Below the pieces are notes generated by a model. That model did not search any database, was not told where the DNA came from, and saw nothing but the letters and a program-made list of their open reading frames with translations. From assembly GCA_002310215.1 (NCBI GenBank), contig DBYR01000032.1, forward strand, positions 6,836 to 53,037: 46,202 bases of DNA. The letters are read 5' to 3'. This stretch comes from Bacteroidales bacterium UBA1181. Lineage in GTDB: Bacteria; Bacteroidota; Bacteroidia; Bacteroidales; Paludibacteraceae. Positions within the stretch are counted from its first letter, which is position 1. Each line of letters starts with the position of its first letter. The translations under genes were made by a program, and so were the position numbers. Shown here one piece after another: positions 6,719 through 14,655 of the stretch.

Positions 6719-8869
6719 CTATAAACAATCAAATATCATCGCCCTAACTTTTTCCATAAGACGGACACGCTCGACGCCCTTTACGTTGTGTTCATGTCCC
6801 GGATAGAAGTAGCATTCAATCAGTTGGGCCACCTCCCCCTGCTTATTCGCCTCCGAAAGGAGGTATTGCCAATGGAGCGGAAGGACGACAGGGTCCTCCA
6901 GGCAGTGGATCAGCCTCAACGGAGTCTTCAACTCGCCAATGTGCTTCGCCATGTCGGTGCGGGTGAAATGCTCCCCGGAGGTTCCTCCTTCCTTGTCCAA
7001 GCTCATGTAACGCTCCGTGTACATCGTCTCATAATAGCGCCATGAGACGACGGCGCCGCCAGCCACGCCCACCTTGAAAGGAAAGCCGCTGCAAAGCAAC
7101 ATGGAAAGGGTCATAAAACCGCCGAAGCTCCAACCATAGATGGCCACCCGGTTCCTATCCACGTAGTCGTGCGTCAGGAAGAGCCAGTTCAAGGCGTACT
7201 TGTAATCACGCATCTGCGGACCGTTCAGGTCGTCCCGGATCTCGCTCTCGAAGCGGTGCCCACGATTGTACGAGCCATGCGGATCGATGCAAAATGTGAC
7301 ACAACCCGCATCCGCCATCATCTCCTCAAAGCCTTTCGTCCCACTTCCCCACGTATTGGTGATCAACTGCACATGCGGACCGCCATAGACGTAGAATACG
7401 ACGGGCAACCGCTCACCCTCCTTCACCTCGCGAGGCTTCACGATACGGTAGTAGAGATCATCGTCGGAGTCCTTCCCCTTCGGCAATATGCCTACGATCC
7501 GTTCAGGCAACTGGTACCCCTCGTACGGATCGCGGGAACGCTTCAGCACGAACTGGTCGCCATAAGTCTCCAGACTCCCCAAGGTGGTCACGCCCGGTTC
7601 GCTCTCCGACTGGAACTCATCGACCCAAACGGGACCCGTCCCATCCATATAGACCTGATGCGTCCCCACCGAAGGGGAGACCTGCACCGTCACACCGTCC
7701 GAGAGTTTGGTGGCAAAGAAATCACGGTTCAGCGGAGTGTTGCGGGTCGCCAAGTAGAGCACCTGATCCCGTGCCGCCGAATAGCCTAAAAGGTGCGTCA
7801 CCTCCCAATTGCCCTGCGTGATTTGCTCCATTCGATTGGACGCAAGGTCATAGAGATAGATATGATTGTACCCAGAGAACGTACGACTCTGAAACAGAAA
7901 TCTTTGCGTATCTATAAATAATGGCGAATGCTCTGGTTCGACATATTCAAAGGCATCTTCGCATAGGATTTCACGGGTAATGTCACCCGTCGCGGCGTCG
8001 AATTGGAGCAGACGACTGCGCTGTTGGCTACGGTTGAGTCCGTAGCAAAAAAGTGATTGGCTATCGGGCGACCATGTGAGGCCGATCCAATAGCAGATCT
8101 CCCCATCGTTCTTCAGCCAAGTGACGCTCCCCTCCTCCACGTCCAGGATGCCCACCTCGACCTGCTCCGACTGTTTCGTACCTGCGAAGGGATACTTCAA
8201 GAGGGTCGTGCGGGGCATTTCGCTGCCATTCGGAGCGGAAGTGACGGGGAACTCGGTGACGGATGTTTCGTTCAGATGATAGAAGGCCACCTTACGCTTG
8301 TCCGGGGAGAGGAAAAACTGTTCCTCGATGCCGAATTCGTTTCGGGAGGGTGTCTTGCGCACCGTGAAGGAGGAATCCTTCTCGACGTAGATCATCTTTC
8401 GCCCTCCGTCAGGGTCCAGACGGTAGATCTCCTCCTTCCCCTTCGCCACGAAGAGGTATGTACCCTCGCCATCGGTGGAGGTGAGGGTCCAGTCTGACAT
8501 GCTCACACGCCAAGCCATGCGCAACGCACCCTCCACAACGTTCAGGCGCATCAATAAGCTCCCGAGCGACACATAGAGGGAAACGCACGCCTCCGACACC
8601 GTTAAGCCGGAAAGGGCAATCTCCTTGGTGGGCTTGACATCGGCGCCCACCACCGCCAACAACTGTTCATTCGTGAAATGTAGGGTGGAGAAAGTCAGTT
8701 TAGGCTGCGTATCGTCCACGTGGCAAAGGGAGAGGTCTCCCTTCGCATCCACCAATGCGACCACATGGCCACGCACCATGACGCTCGCATATCTATCAGG
8801 CTGAAAATCCTTGTACCGTTCACCGCCGGGCACAATAGCGTCCAACGGCAATATATTATCTTCTGTCAT
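6719..8869 (-). CDS. S9 family peptidase (DPP IV / prolyl oligopeptidase type), no signal peptide
   Basis: A 716-residue serine peptidase: an N-terminal beta-propeller-like region (about 1-460), then an alpha/beta hydrolase domain. The nucleophile elbow is GWSFGGF, the acid is probably the Asp of CLEDPVV and the histidine lies in YPGHEHNV. The start is set at ATG 8869, because a stop lies in frame just before the alternative TTG at 8884. This leaves only MTEDNILPLDAIVPGG before the propeller and no export signal, whereas most Bacteroidetes dipeptidyl peptidases of this type are secreted. It should therefore be cytoplasmic, cleaving proline-containing peptides. It begins 4 bases after the ABC-F stop and shares its transcript. 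A terminator lies at 6572-6599. Confidence 0.87.
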   Translation of the reverse strand: MTEDNILPLDAIVPGGERYKDFQPDRYASVMVRGHVVALVDAKGDLSLCHVDDTQPKLTFSTLHFTNEQLLAVVGADVKPTKEIALSGLTVSEACVSLYVSLGSLLMRLNVVEGALRMAWRVSMSDWTLTSTDGEGTYLFVAKGKEEIYRLDPDGGRKMIYVEKDSSFTVRKTPSRNEFGIEEQFFLSPDKRKVAFYHLNETSVTEFPVTSAPNGSEMPRTTLLKYPFAGTKQSEQVEVGILDVEEGSVTWLKNDGEICYWIGLTWSPDSQSLFCYGLNRSQQRSRLLQFDAATGDITREILCEDAFEYVEPEHSPLFIDTQRFLFQSRTFSGYNHIYLYDLASNRMEQITQGNWEVTHLLGYSAARDQVLYLATRNTPLNRDFFATKLSDGVTVQVSPSVGTHQVYMDGTGPVWVDEFQSESEPGVTTLGSLETYGDQFVLKRSRDPYEGYQLPERIVGILPKGKDSDDDLYYRIVKPREVKEGERLPVVFYVYGGPHVQLITNTWGSGTKGFEEMMADAGCVTFCIDPHGSYNRGHRFESEIRDDLNGPQMRDYKYALNWLFLTHDYVDRNRVAIYGWSFGGFMTLSMLLCSGFPFKVGVAGGAVVSWRYYETMYTERYMSLDKEGGTSGEHFTRTDMAKHIGELKTPLRLIHCLEDPVVLPLHWQYLLSEANKQGEVAQLIECYFYPGHEHNVKGVERVRLMEKVRAMIFDCL

Positions 8870-8873
8870 ATCG

Positions 8874-10658
8874 TCAGTTAGCAAATTCGCTCAGTTCGAG
8901 CCATCGCATCTCCTTCTCGTCGATCAGGGCGATGACCTCCGCCACACGGTTCGATTTAGCAATCAGATCGTCATTGGAGAGTTGTCCGGAGGAGAGTTCC
9001 TCCTCCAAGCCGGTCTTCTCCTTCCCCAGGGCCTCGAGATCCTTCTCCAGCTGTTCGAACTCACGCTGTTCCTTGTAGGTGAGTCTGCGGGGACGCTCCT
9101 TCACGTTGCGTTGCGGAGCCTCCGACGGTGCGGCGCCCTTCTGCTTCGGGGCGTTCTCCTTCTCCTGCCGCTCGAAGTAGAGCTTCATGTCGCGGTACTC
9201 CCTATAGTCGGAATAGTTGCCCGGGAAGTCCTGCACGTTCGCATTGCCGTGGAAGACGAAGAGGTGGTCCACCACCTTATCCATGAAGTAACGGTCGTGC
9301 GAGATGACGATCACGCACCCCTTGAACGATTGGAGGTACTCCTCCAGCACGTTCAGCGTCACGATGTCAAGGTCGTTGGTAGGCTCGTCCAAGACGAGGA
9401 AGTTAGGGTTCCGCATCAGCACGGTGCAGAGGTAGAGTCTGCGACGCTCGCCACCGCTCAGCTTGGCGATGAACTTCTGCTGCGTCTCAGGCGTGAACAG
9501 GAAGAGGTTGAGGAATTGGGAGACCGACAAGCGTTTCCCGTCGCCCATCTGCACCACCTCGGCGATGTCGCGCACCGCGTCGATCACCTTCATGTCCGGG
9601 TCGAACGTCATGCCCTGCTGGCTGTAGTAGCCGAAGCGGACCGTCTCGCCCACATCGATGGTACCGGAGTCGGGCGCCACCTCACCCACCAGCATCTTCA
9701 CGAAGGTGGACTTGCCCGTACCATTGTTGCCGACAATGCCCAACTTCTCGTAGCGGTTGAAGGTATAGTCGAAATTCTCCAATATCTTGGTCTCTCCGTA
9801 GCTTTTGCAGACGGATCTCGCCTCGAATATCTTGCTACCGATATAGCTTGCCTTCACCTCCAGCTTCACCGTACCCGTGGAGCGGGGCGCCTTGATCTTC
9901 TTCTCCAGGTCATGGAAAGCGTCGATGCGGTACTGGGCCTTCCCCGCCCTAGCCTGTGGTTGCCTGCGCATCCAATCCAGCTCCTTGCGAAAAAGGTTGT
10001 TGGCCCTCGCCAACTCAGCGTTCTGGGCATCATAACGCTCTTGGCGCTTCTCCAAGTAGTAAGAATAGTTACCCTTATAGGCATATAGTTGTTGCTGGTC
10101 GATCTCCAGGATATCGCTGCAGACCCGATCCAGGAAGTAACGGTCGTGCGTCACCATCAGCAAGGCGAGCCTTGAGCGGCGCAGATAATCCTCCAGCCAC
10201 TCCACCATATCAAGGTCCAAGTGGTTCGTAGGCTCGTCGAGGATCAGCAGGTCAGGTTCGGAGACCAAGACCTTCGCCAAGGCGACACGCTTCATCTGTC
10301 CGCCAGACATCACGTTCAGCTCCTGCTCCAAGTCCGTGATCTTCAGTTTGCCGAGGATCTGCTTCATTCGGATCTCGTTGCCCGACCCCGTGCAGACATC
10401 CTGCACCGTCTTGAAGCCATCCAGCTTAGGGTCCTGCGGCAAGATACCCACCTTCAATCCATTCCGGAAGGTGATCTTGCCCGTATCGTATGACATATTG
10501 CCCGCGATGATATTCAGCAAGGTACTCTTGCCGGCCCCGTTCTTCGCGATCAGCGCCACACGCTGGCCCTCGAATAAGCCGAAAGAGATATCCTTGAATA
10601 AATAATTGTCTCCGAATGATTTGGTCAGGTTCTCAACCTGCAGATAAAGAAGCGCCAT
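8874..10658 (-). CDS. ABC-F family ATP-binding protein (Uup-like)
   Basis: A 594-residue soluble protein with two ABC ATPase domains and no membrane segment, as in the ABC-F family of ribosome-associated factors. Domain 1 has Walker A KNGAGKSTL, signature MSGGQMKRVAL and Walker B LLILDEPTNHLD; domain 2 has GNNGTGKST, LSGGERRRLYL and FLVLDEPTNDLD. A linker lies between them and a charged coiled coil closes the protein (about 525-594), the layout of Uup-like members, which are linked to ribosome or DNA-structure functions rather than transport. It starts at ATG 10658 and is separated from the upstream kinase gene by a hairpin at 10715-10736. It leads directly into the peptidase gene. Confidence 0.92.
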   Translation of the reverse strand: MALLYLQVENLTKSFGDNYLFKDISFGLFEGQRVALIAKNGAGKSTLLNIIAGNMSYDTGKITFRNGLKVGILPQDPKLDGFKTVQDVCTGSGNEIRMKQILGKLKITDLEQELNVMSGGQMKRVALAKVLVSEPDLLILDEPTNHLDLDMVEWLEDYLRRSRLALLMVTHDRYFLDRVCSDILEIDQQQLYAYKGNYSYYLEKRQERYDAQNAELARANNLFRKELDWMRRQPQARAGKAQYRIDAFHDLEKKIKAPRSTGTVKLEVKASYIGSKIFEARSVCKSYGETKILENFDYTFNRYEKLGIVGNNGTGKSTFVKMLVGEVAPDSGTIDVGETVRFGYYSQQGMTFDPDMKVIDAVRDIAEVVQMGDGKRLSVSQFLNLFLFTPETQQKFIAKLSGGERRRLYLCTVLMRNPNFLVLDEPTNDLDIVTLNVLEEYLQSFKGCVIVISHDRYFMDKVVDHLFVFHGNANVQDFPGNYSDYREYRDMKLYFERQEKENAPKQKGAAPSEAPQRNVKERPRRLTYKEQREFEQLEKDLEALGKEKTGLEEELSSGQLSNDDLIAKSNRVAEVIALIDEKEMRWLELSEFAN

Positions 10659-10714
10659 ATTCGATTATGAGGGTACTAATAATGTTTCAAACCCATTTTT
10701 TATTTAATGAAAAC

Positions 10715-10736
10715 GGTGAGTTCCCGGGAACCCACC
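10715..10736 (-). terminator. possible terminator after the glycerate-kinase-like gene
   Basis: A near-perfect palindrome (ggtgggttcc and ggaactcacc on the minus strand, centred on cccggg) begins right after the stop codon at 10737 and is followed by gttttcattaaat. The U-tract is poor, so termination may be partial. Confidence 0.45.
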
Positions 10737-11633
10737 TTAAATGCATATTCTGTGATCGTCGCTGACCGTGAAGAGCACATCCACGCGCGAAGGCATCTCT
10801 TCCAGCATATGGCGGGTCAACCGCTCATAGTGGGAGATGAAGCGCACCAGTTCCTCGTCGGACATCACGCGCAGGTTCTTCTGCCCCTGCGTTTTGATGC
10901 GCAGTTTCTCCTCCTGCAGGGTACGCCATTGGTATACCTTGTCGAACGAAGGCACCTTGAGCATCACGAGGAGGTCCAGTCTGCCGAAAAGCGACTTATA
11001 ATTCTCTTTTAATTGGTTATTCACGTAGCGGCGCCACACGCAGTAAGGATCCTCCTTCTTTTCGAGGTCGTTGATAGGCGTGAGCAGTTCCGTCTCCTTC
11101 TGCTCGACCGCACCCATGAACCAGCCATCGAAGATGATGACGTCCGCCCGTCCCACGAACTGTTCCCACTCCGAGCGAGGGAAAGGCTCATCCAGCGCCT
11201 TATTGAATCGGGGAATCATGGTCACATCCTTAGGGCCCGCATTGCAGAGCGCATCGAGCACATCCTCACCCAGCTTCACGTCATGGGTGCCAGGCACGCC
11301 ACGCGTCGCTAACAGAGGGTGCACCTCCTCGGCAAGTTTCTGCCGATCCGCCCTGCTCAGGTACAGGTCGTCGATGCTCAGCAAGGCCACCCGCAGGTTG
11401 TGGGATTGCTCCAGCACGACCTTCAGCAACTGTCCGAAAGTGGTTTTTCCGGCTCCTTGGGCACCATTCACCCCTATGATATGCGTCCTACTATCCGTAT
11501 CAAAGCCCATGCGTATCAAATTAGCCATAGGCACATAGACGCGATCCAGATCCTCCATGAGGACCTCATCCAACATCAATTCATTCAGCTTCTGTCGGAA
11601 AGCGTCACGCAACACAAGTTCACAAGCATTCAT
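10737..11633 (-). CDS. P-loop kinase, D-glycerate 3-kinase-like
   Basis: A 298-residue P-loop kinase with GAQGAGKTT at 57-65, a conserved LLSIDDLYLSRADR stretch, the TRGVPGTHD segment and a DGWFMG motif. This series is characteristic of the plant-type D-glycerate 3-kinase family (GLYK), related to pantothenate and uridine kinases. The expected reaction is ATP-dependent phosphorylation of D-glycerate to 3-phosphoglycerate in the cytoplasm. A hydroxypyruvate-reductase-like gene lies at 465 in the same window, which would supply the substrate, but they are in different operons. ATG 11633 gives a usual N-terminus. Only 5 bases separate it from the upstream thioredoxin-fold gene, so the two are cotranscribed. 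Confidence 0.82.
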   Translation of the reverse strand: MNACELVLRDAFRQKLNELMLDEVLMEDLDRVYVPMANLIRMGFDTDSRTHIIGVNGAQGAGKTTFGQLLKVVLEQSHNLRVALLSIDDLYLSRADRQKLAEEVHPLLATRGVPGTHDVKLGEDVLDALCNAGPKDVTMIPRFNKALDEPFPRSEWEQFVGRADVIIFDGWFMGAVEQKETELLTPINDLEKKEDPYCVWRRYVNNQLKENYKSLFGRLDLLVMLKVPSFDKVYQWRTLQEEKLRIKTQGQKNLRVMSDEELVRFISHYERLTRHMLEEMPSRVDVLFTVSDDHRICI

Positions 11634-11638
11634 AATAG

Positions 11639-13024
11639 CTATTTTTTCAAGATCCGTTGTAAAAGCAATTTCAGTTCATCGTTAGGCTCAGCTCCTTTCG
11701 TCATCAGGAAATTACCGTCCTTGTCGATCAAGAAGAAGGATGGCAGGCTCTTTATACCAAAGAGTTTTTTCACAGCGTCAGAGTCCTTGACCATCCAAAA
11801 GTTCATCTTTCCACCGAAGCGCAGGGAGAGTCTCATCACCTGTTCCATCTCGTCATACAAGAAGACGTTCACGATGGTCAGGTCCCTCCCATACTCGTTG
11901 TGGAAACGCATCAGCACATTCAAATCCTTTTGCGTTTGGTCTATGAAACTATTTCCGAAATTCAGATATATATAATTGCCCTTCAACTCAGAGAATCTAT
12001 GGGTCCTGCCATCGACGGAGACCGCTTCGAAATCGGGAGCGTCCATTCCCGGCAAGTTCGATGAGGCGCTGTTCAGGATGACAGTCAACAAATCGCGGTT
12101 CGACTGGCATTGGATGACGCCGCCCACACTCCTCAATAGTTCATACACCTTCGTACGATCATACTCGTTGGAGCCCAACAAATCGTACAGCCACTTGATA
12201 GCGACCAGCTCACGCAACATCGGATTCGTGATCCCGTAACGGTTCTTGATCGTGAGGAAATACATCTTCACGTTCCCCTCCTCGATGATACGGGAAAAAG
12301 TAAGAGCTTGTTCACGGTCGTATGCCGATTGTTTGATGAAATCAGCGAAAAGAGTATTGAAAAGGTCCCAGAAAGCGGGGTTAGCATCATCTATATCCTT
12401 CTTGTTCAACTGCTCTATTATCTTCGCCTGATTGGCGTTCTGCGCCATGTTCAGGATCAGCATGCAACGGTAATCAAGATAGTCCCAAAGGAAACGTTTG
12501 GAAGCAAAGTCCGGAAAGATCTCATGGATCTCCGAAACCGATTTTTTCAGCGAATCCACATCGGCACCATACTTCAAGTGCTTCATGGAATAAAAATCAA
12601 ACGCATCCTCGAATTCCATCACCTGGGCGTTTATGTCTCCATGCTTCAGCTTGACGATCTCCAGCAAATAATCGACCGGCGCGAAGTATGGATCCAACTT
12701 CTGCATCAACGTACGTTCCCGGTATGGGAACAACTTCACCTCATATTGGGATCCAGGTTCCAGGAAGATGAATCCCCTCGACGTCTCCGACGGAATAAAC
12801 GCCTGCATAGTTTCCGTCACGTCGAACACGAATGAAAAAGCCCCTGTCGAGTCCACATCACAGCTGGCCAACACCCTCTCGCTGGAGACCATCTGCTCCA
12901 AGAAGCACCTCATCTCCAGCGTTTTACCTGCGAATGTAGGTTCCACTCCATAAACCTTCACCTCCTTGGCGAAAGCGATGAAAGGGATGCTCAACAAAAG
13001 AAATATGTTAAAAAACTTTTTCAT
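11639..13024 (-). CDS. exported thioredoxin-fold (TlpA-like) protein lacking CxxC
   Basis: A 461-residue protein with a clear signal peptide (MKKFFNIFLLLSIPFIAFA). The middle is helical without recognised motifs. The last ~135 residues match the TlpA/AhpC-TSA fold common in Bacteroidetes (DAPDFEAVSVDGRTHRFSEL, then LFGIKSLPSFFLIDKDGNF with the cis-proline loop). At the position where these proteins carry CxxC, this one reads YIYLNFGNSFIDQTQK, so it cannot be a thiol oxidoreductase; a binding or scaffold role outside the cytoplasm is likelier. Two cysteines elsewhere do not form a CxxC pair. It is divergent from the nitroreductase gene at 13081 and leads, 5 bases on, into the kinase gene. Confidence 0.8.
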   Translation of the reverse strand: MKKFFNIFLLLSIPFIAFAKEVKVYGVEPTFAGKTLEMRCFLEQMVSSERVLASCDVDSTGAFSFVFDVTETMQAFIPSETSRGFIFLEPGSQYEVKLFPYRERTLMQKLDPYFAPVDYLLEIVKLKHGDINAQVMEFEDAFDFYSMKHLKYGADVDSLKKSVSEIHEIFPDFASKRFLWDYLDYRCMLILNMAQNANQAKIIEQLNKKDIDDANPAFWDLFNTLFADFIKQSAYDREQALTFSRIIEEGNVKMYFLTIKNRYGITNPMLRELVAIKWLYDLLGSNEYDRTKVYELLRSVGGVIQCQSNRDLLTVILNSASSNLPGMDAPDFEAVSVDGRTHRFSELKGNYIYLNFGNSFIDQTQKDLNVLMRFHNEYGRDLTIVNVFLYDEMEQVMRLSLRFGGKMNFWMVKDSDAVKKLFGIKSLPSFFLIDKDGNFLMTKGAEPNDELKLLLQRILKK

Positions 13025-13040
13025 CTCATCTAATTAAACA

Positions 13041-13058
13041 CAAATATATATAAATTTG
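13041..13058. promoter_or_regulatory. overlapping divergent -7 elements
   Basis: In the 56 bases between two divergent genes, cacaaat and atttgtg form an inverted repeat. The left arm gives TATATTTG on the minus strand (13048-13041) and the right arm TAAATTTG on the plus strand (13051-13058), both fitting TAnnTTTG. No good -33 box accompanies either, so these are weak calls. The minus-strand leader would be very short. Confidence 0.4.
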
Positions 13059-13080
13059 TGAATATTAATACCTAAAATTT

Positions 13081-13755
13081 ATGAATAAGAAACATTTCTT
13101 TAAAGTAGTGGCGAATCTGCTCTTCATCGGGGGCGCATTCGTTCTTTCTTCATGTTGCGGAAAATGTTGCAAAAACGAGGCTTGTCCCAACGAAGGAGCC
13201 GCAGTAACAACCGCTTCGGCAGTGGACAGTTCAGCAATCGTTCTCGATGCCATCAGCAAGAGAACCAGCATCCGCGCTTACCAAGAAACAGCCGTAGAGG
13301 AGGAGAAGGTAGAGAAGATTCTCCGCGCAGGTATGGCGGCGCCATCCGCCATGAACAAACAGCCATGGAGCTTCACGGTGGTGAACGACAAGGCAATCCT
13401 GAAGCAAATCGCAGACTCTGCCCCTAACGCAGGCATGGCGGCCAATGCACCGCTGGCCATCGTGGTATGCGGCGACATGGACAAGGCGATCGAAGGTGAC
13501 GGGAGGGAATTCTGGGTACAGGACGCATCCGCAGCGACGGAGAACATCCTCTTGGCGGCACATGCACTCGGACTGGGTGCGGTGTGGACAGGCGCCTACC
13601 CGAACGTGGCGAAGGCGAAGATGTTCGCCAGAATCCTGAACATCCCTGACAACCAGGTGGTGCTCTGCGTCATCCCAATGGGTTACCCGGCAGAGGCTCC
13701 GGCTCCTAAGGACAAATGGAACGAGGGAAATGTCCACTATAATGTTTGGAAATAA
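13081..13755 (+). CDS. nitroreductase family lipoprotein
   Basis: A 224-residue protein with a lipoprotein signal (hydrophobic stretch then LSSC, Cys25) followed by a nitroreductase domain. Family marks are the FMN-phosphate motif SKRTSIRAYQ, APSAMNKQPW, the ENILLAAHALGLGAVW segment and the C-terminal MGYPAE. Such enzymes use NAD(P)H and FMN to reduce quinones or nitro compounds. Directly after the lipobox comes a Cys-rich run (CCGKCCKNEAC), unusual for a mature lipoprotein start. If exported, the domain would have to acquire FMN and electrons outside the cytoplasm. It is monocistronic, with a strong terminator at 13778. Confidence 0.87.
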   Translation: MNKKHFFKVVANLLFIGGAFVLSSCCGKCCKNEACPNEGAAVTTASAVDSSAIVLDAISKRTSIRAYQETAVEEEKVEKILRAGMAAPSAMNKQPWSFTVVNDKAILKQIADSAPNAGMAANAPLAIVVCGDMDKAIEGDGREFWVQDASAATENILLAAHALGLGAVWTGAYPNVAKAKMFARILNIPDNQVVLCVIPMGYPAEAPAPKDKWNEGNVHYNVWK

Positions 13756-13777
13756 TTATTCCTAAAAGGAAAGATAG

Positions 13778-13808
13778 GCCCCGAGACTGACGTTTCGGGG
13801 CTTTTTTT
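13778..13808 (+). terminator. intrinsic terminator of the nitroreductase gene
   Basis: The stem gccccga/ttcggggc with a short loop is followed directly by a run of seven T. It lies 22 bases after the stop codon. Confidence 0.88.
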
Positions 13809-13820
13809 CTATATGCTATT

Positions 13821-13837
13821 ATGTCCATCGTGGACAT
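13821..13837. repeat. 7-bp palindrome
   Basis: atgtcca and tggacat are perfect reverse complements around tcg. It lies about 100 bases before the RND operon promoter. It could be a protein-binding site; nothing ties it to a particular regulator. Confidence 0.35.
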
Positions 13838-13909
13838 CTATGAAAGTGACGGCCTGTGCGTCTTGTCCTATTATGTGTTAAAAAACATGTTAAAAAATAT
13901 AAAAACCAA

Positions 13910-13948
13910 GAAAACTATTTTCGTTTAAAAAGTTTTCCGCTAATTTTG
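13910..13948 (+). promoter_or_regulatory. RND operon promoter with candidate TetR operator
   Basis: TAATTTTG at 13941-13948 fits the Bacteroidetes -7 box; a TTTT at 13918-13921 sits at the -33 distance (19-base spacer). An inverted repeat, gaaaact (13910-13916) and agttttc (13931-13937), spans the -33 region, with further pairing of TTT to AAA inside. A site of this size over the promoter is what one expects for autoregulation by the adjacent TetR-family gene. Confidence 0.5.
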
Positions 13949-14008
13949 CCGTGAAATTCATGACGATGATGTGAGGCGGGAAGAGATGTCCTACCAGAAT
14001 TGTTAATT

Positions 14009-14635
14009 ATGAACACGAGCAATAAAGACAAAATCGTAAGAGGAGCGTTGAGCCTATTTCAGGCGCAGGGGATTAAGTCGGTGACGATGGATAAGATCGC
14101 CGCCTCTTTGTCTGTTTCCAAGCGAACAATCTATGAGCATTTCGCCGATAAGGAGGCGTTGGTCTCAGAGTGTCTTGCCTGCTTCAAGCGGGACTACGAT
14201 TTGAGGAGGGAGGAGATCCGTCGCACGACGGACAACACATTCTCCTATTTGTTGGAGGTTTTCCGCTATTCGGTCTCGAAGATGCGCGTCATCAATGTGA
14301 ATTTCTTTTCCGATGCGAAAGCGATGTTTCCTGAACATGTCGAGGCAGTGAAGATGAACCGGAGGGCGCAAATCGCGCATATCCAGGAGATGATAAAGAA
14401 ATCCCAGGAAGAGGGTCATATCAACAAAACATTTTCCTCGATGGTATTGGCGGAGGTCTATTATGAGATGATGAACTCCCTTCCGTCGGGTGTGTACGAC
14501 TTTACCCGCACACCGGCGTCCGAGGTTTTAAGGGTTCTGTACAATATCTATTTCCGTGGCGTGGCGACAGAGCAGGGCTTGGTTATCATGAAAAATCTTC
14601 TTAGCGGCGAAGAGGAGAATTGGAAAGAAGAATAA
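14009..14635 (+). CDS. TetR/AcrR family transcriptional regulator of the RND operon
   Basis: A 208-residue one-component repressor. The N-terminal DNA-binding domain is clear: GALSLFQAQGIKSVTMDKIA, then the HTH SVSKRTIYEHFADKEALV near 33-50. The helical C-terminal part should bind an unknown ligand. ATG 14009 is preferred over an in-frame TTG at 14000 because it gives the normal short lead. It opens an operon with tolC-, MFP- and RND-type genes, the usual position for a local repressor of an efflux pump, and a palindrome overlaps the promoter. It ends 20 bases before the TolC gene, so it is cotranscribed and probably autoregulated. Confidence 0.9.
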   Translation: MNTSNKDKIVRGALSLFQAQGIKSVTMDKIAASLSVSKRTIYEHFADKEALVSECLACFKRDYDLRREEIRRTTDNTFSYLLEVFRYSVSKMRVINVNFFSDAKAMFPEHVEAVKMNRRAQIAHIQEMIKKSQEEGHINKTFSSMVLAEVYYEMMNSLPSGVYDFTRTPASEVLRVLYNIYFRGVATEQGLVIMKNLLSGEEENWKEE

Positions 14636-14655
14636 TAAGTTAATGTAACATAAAT

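Noticed and set aside
6618..6806. Plus-strand 62-codon frame beginning MKKSTCFVC
   Set aside because: It runs into the 3' end of the peptidase gene in antisense, and the region reads better as a minus-strand promoter; no plus-strand promoter was seen.
8811..10088. Plus-strand frame of 425 codons over the ABC-F gene
   Set aside because: Antisense shadow of two clear ABC ATPase domains.
465..13024. A joint glycerate pathway operon of the dehydrogenase (465) and the kinase-like gene (10737)
   Set aside because: They lie in separate operons nine kilobases apart, and the dehydrogenase substrate is not certain.
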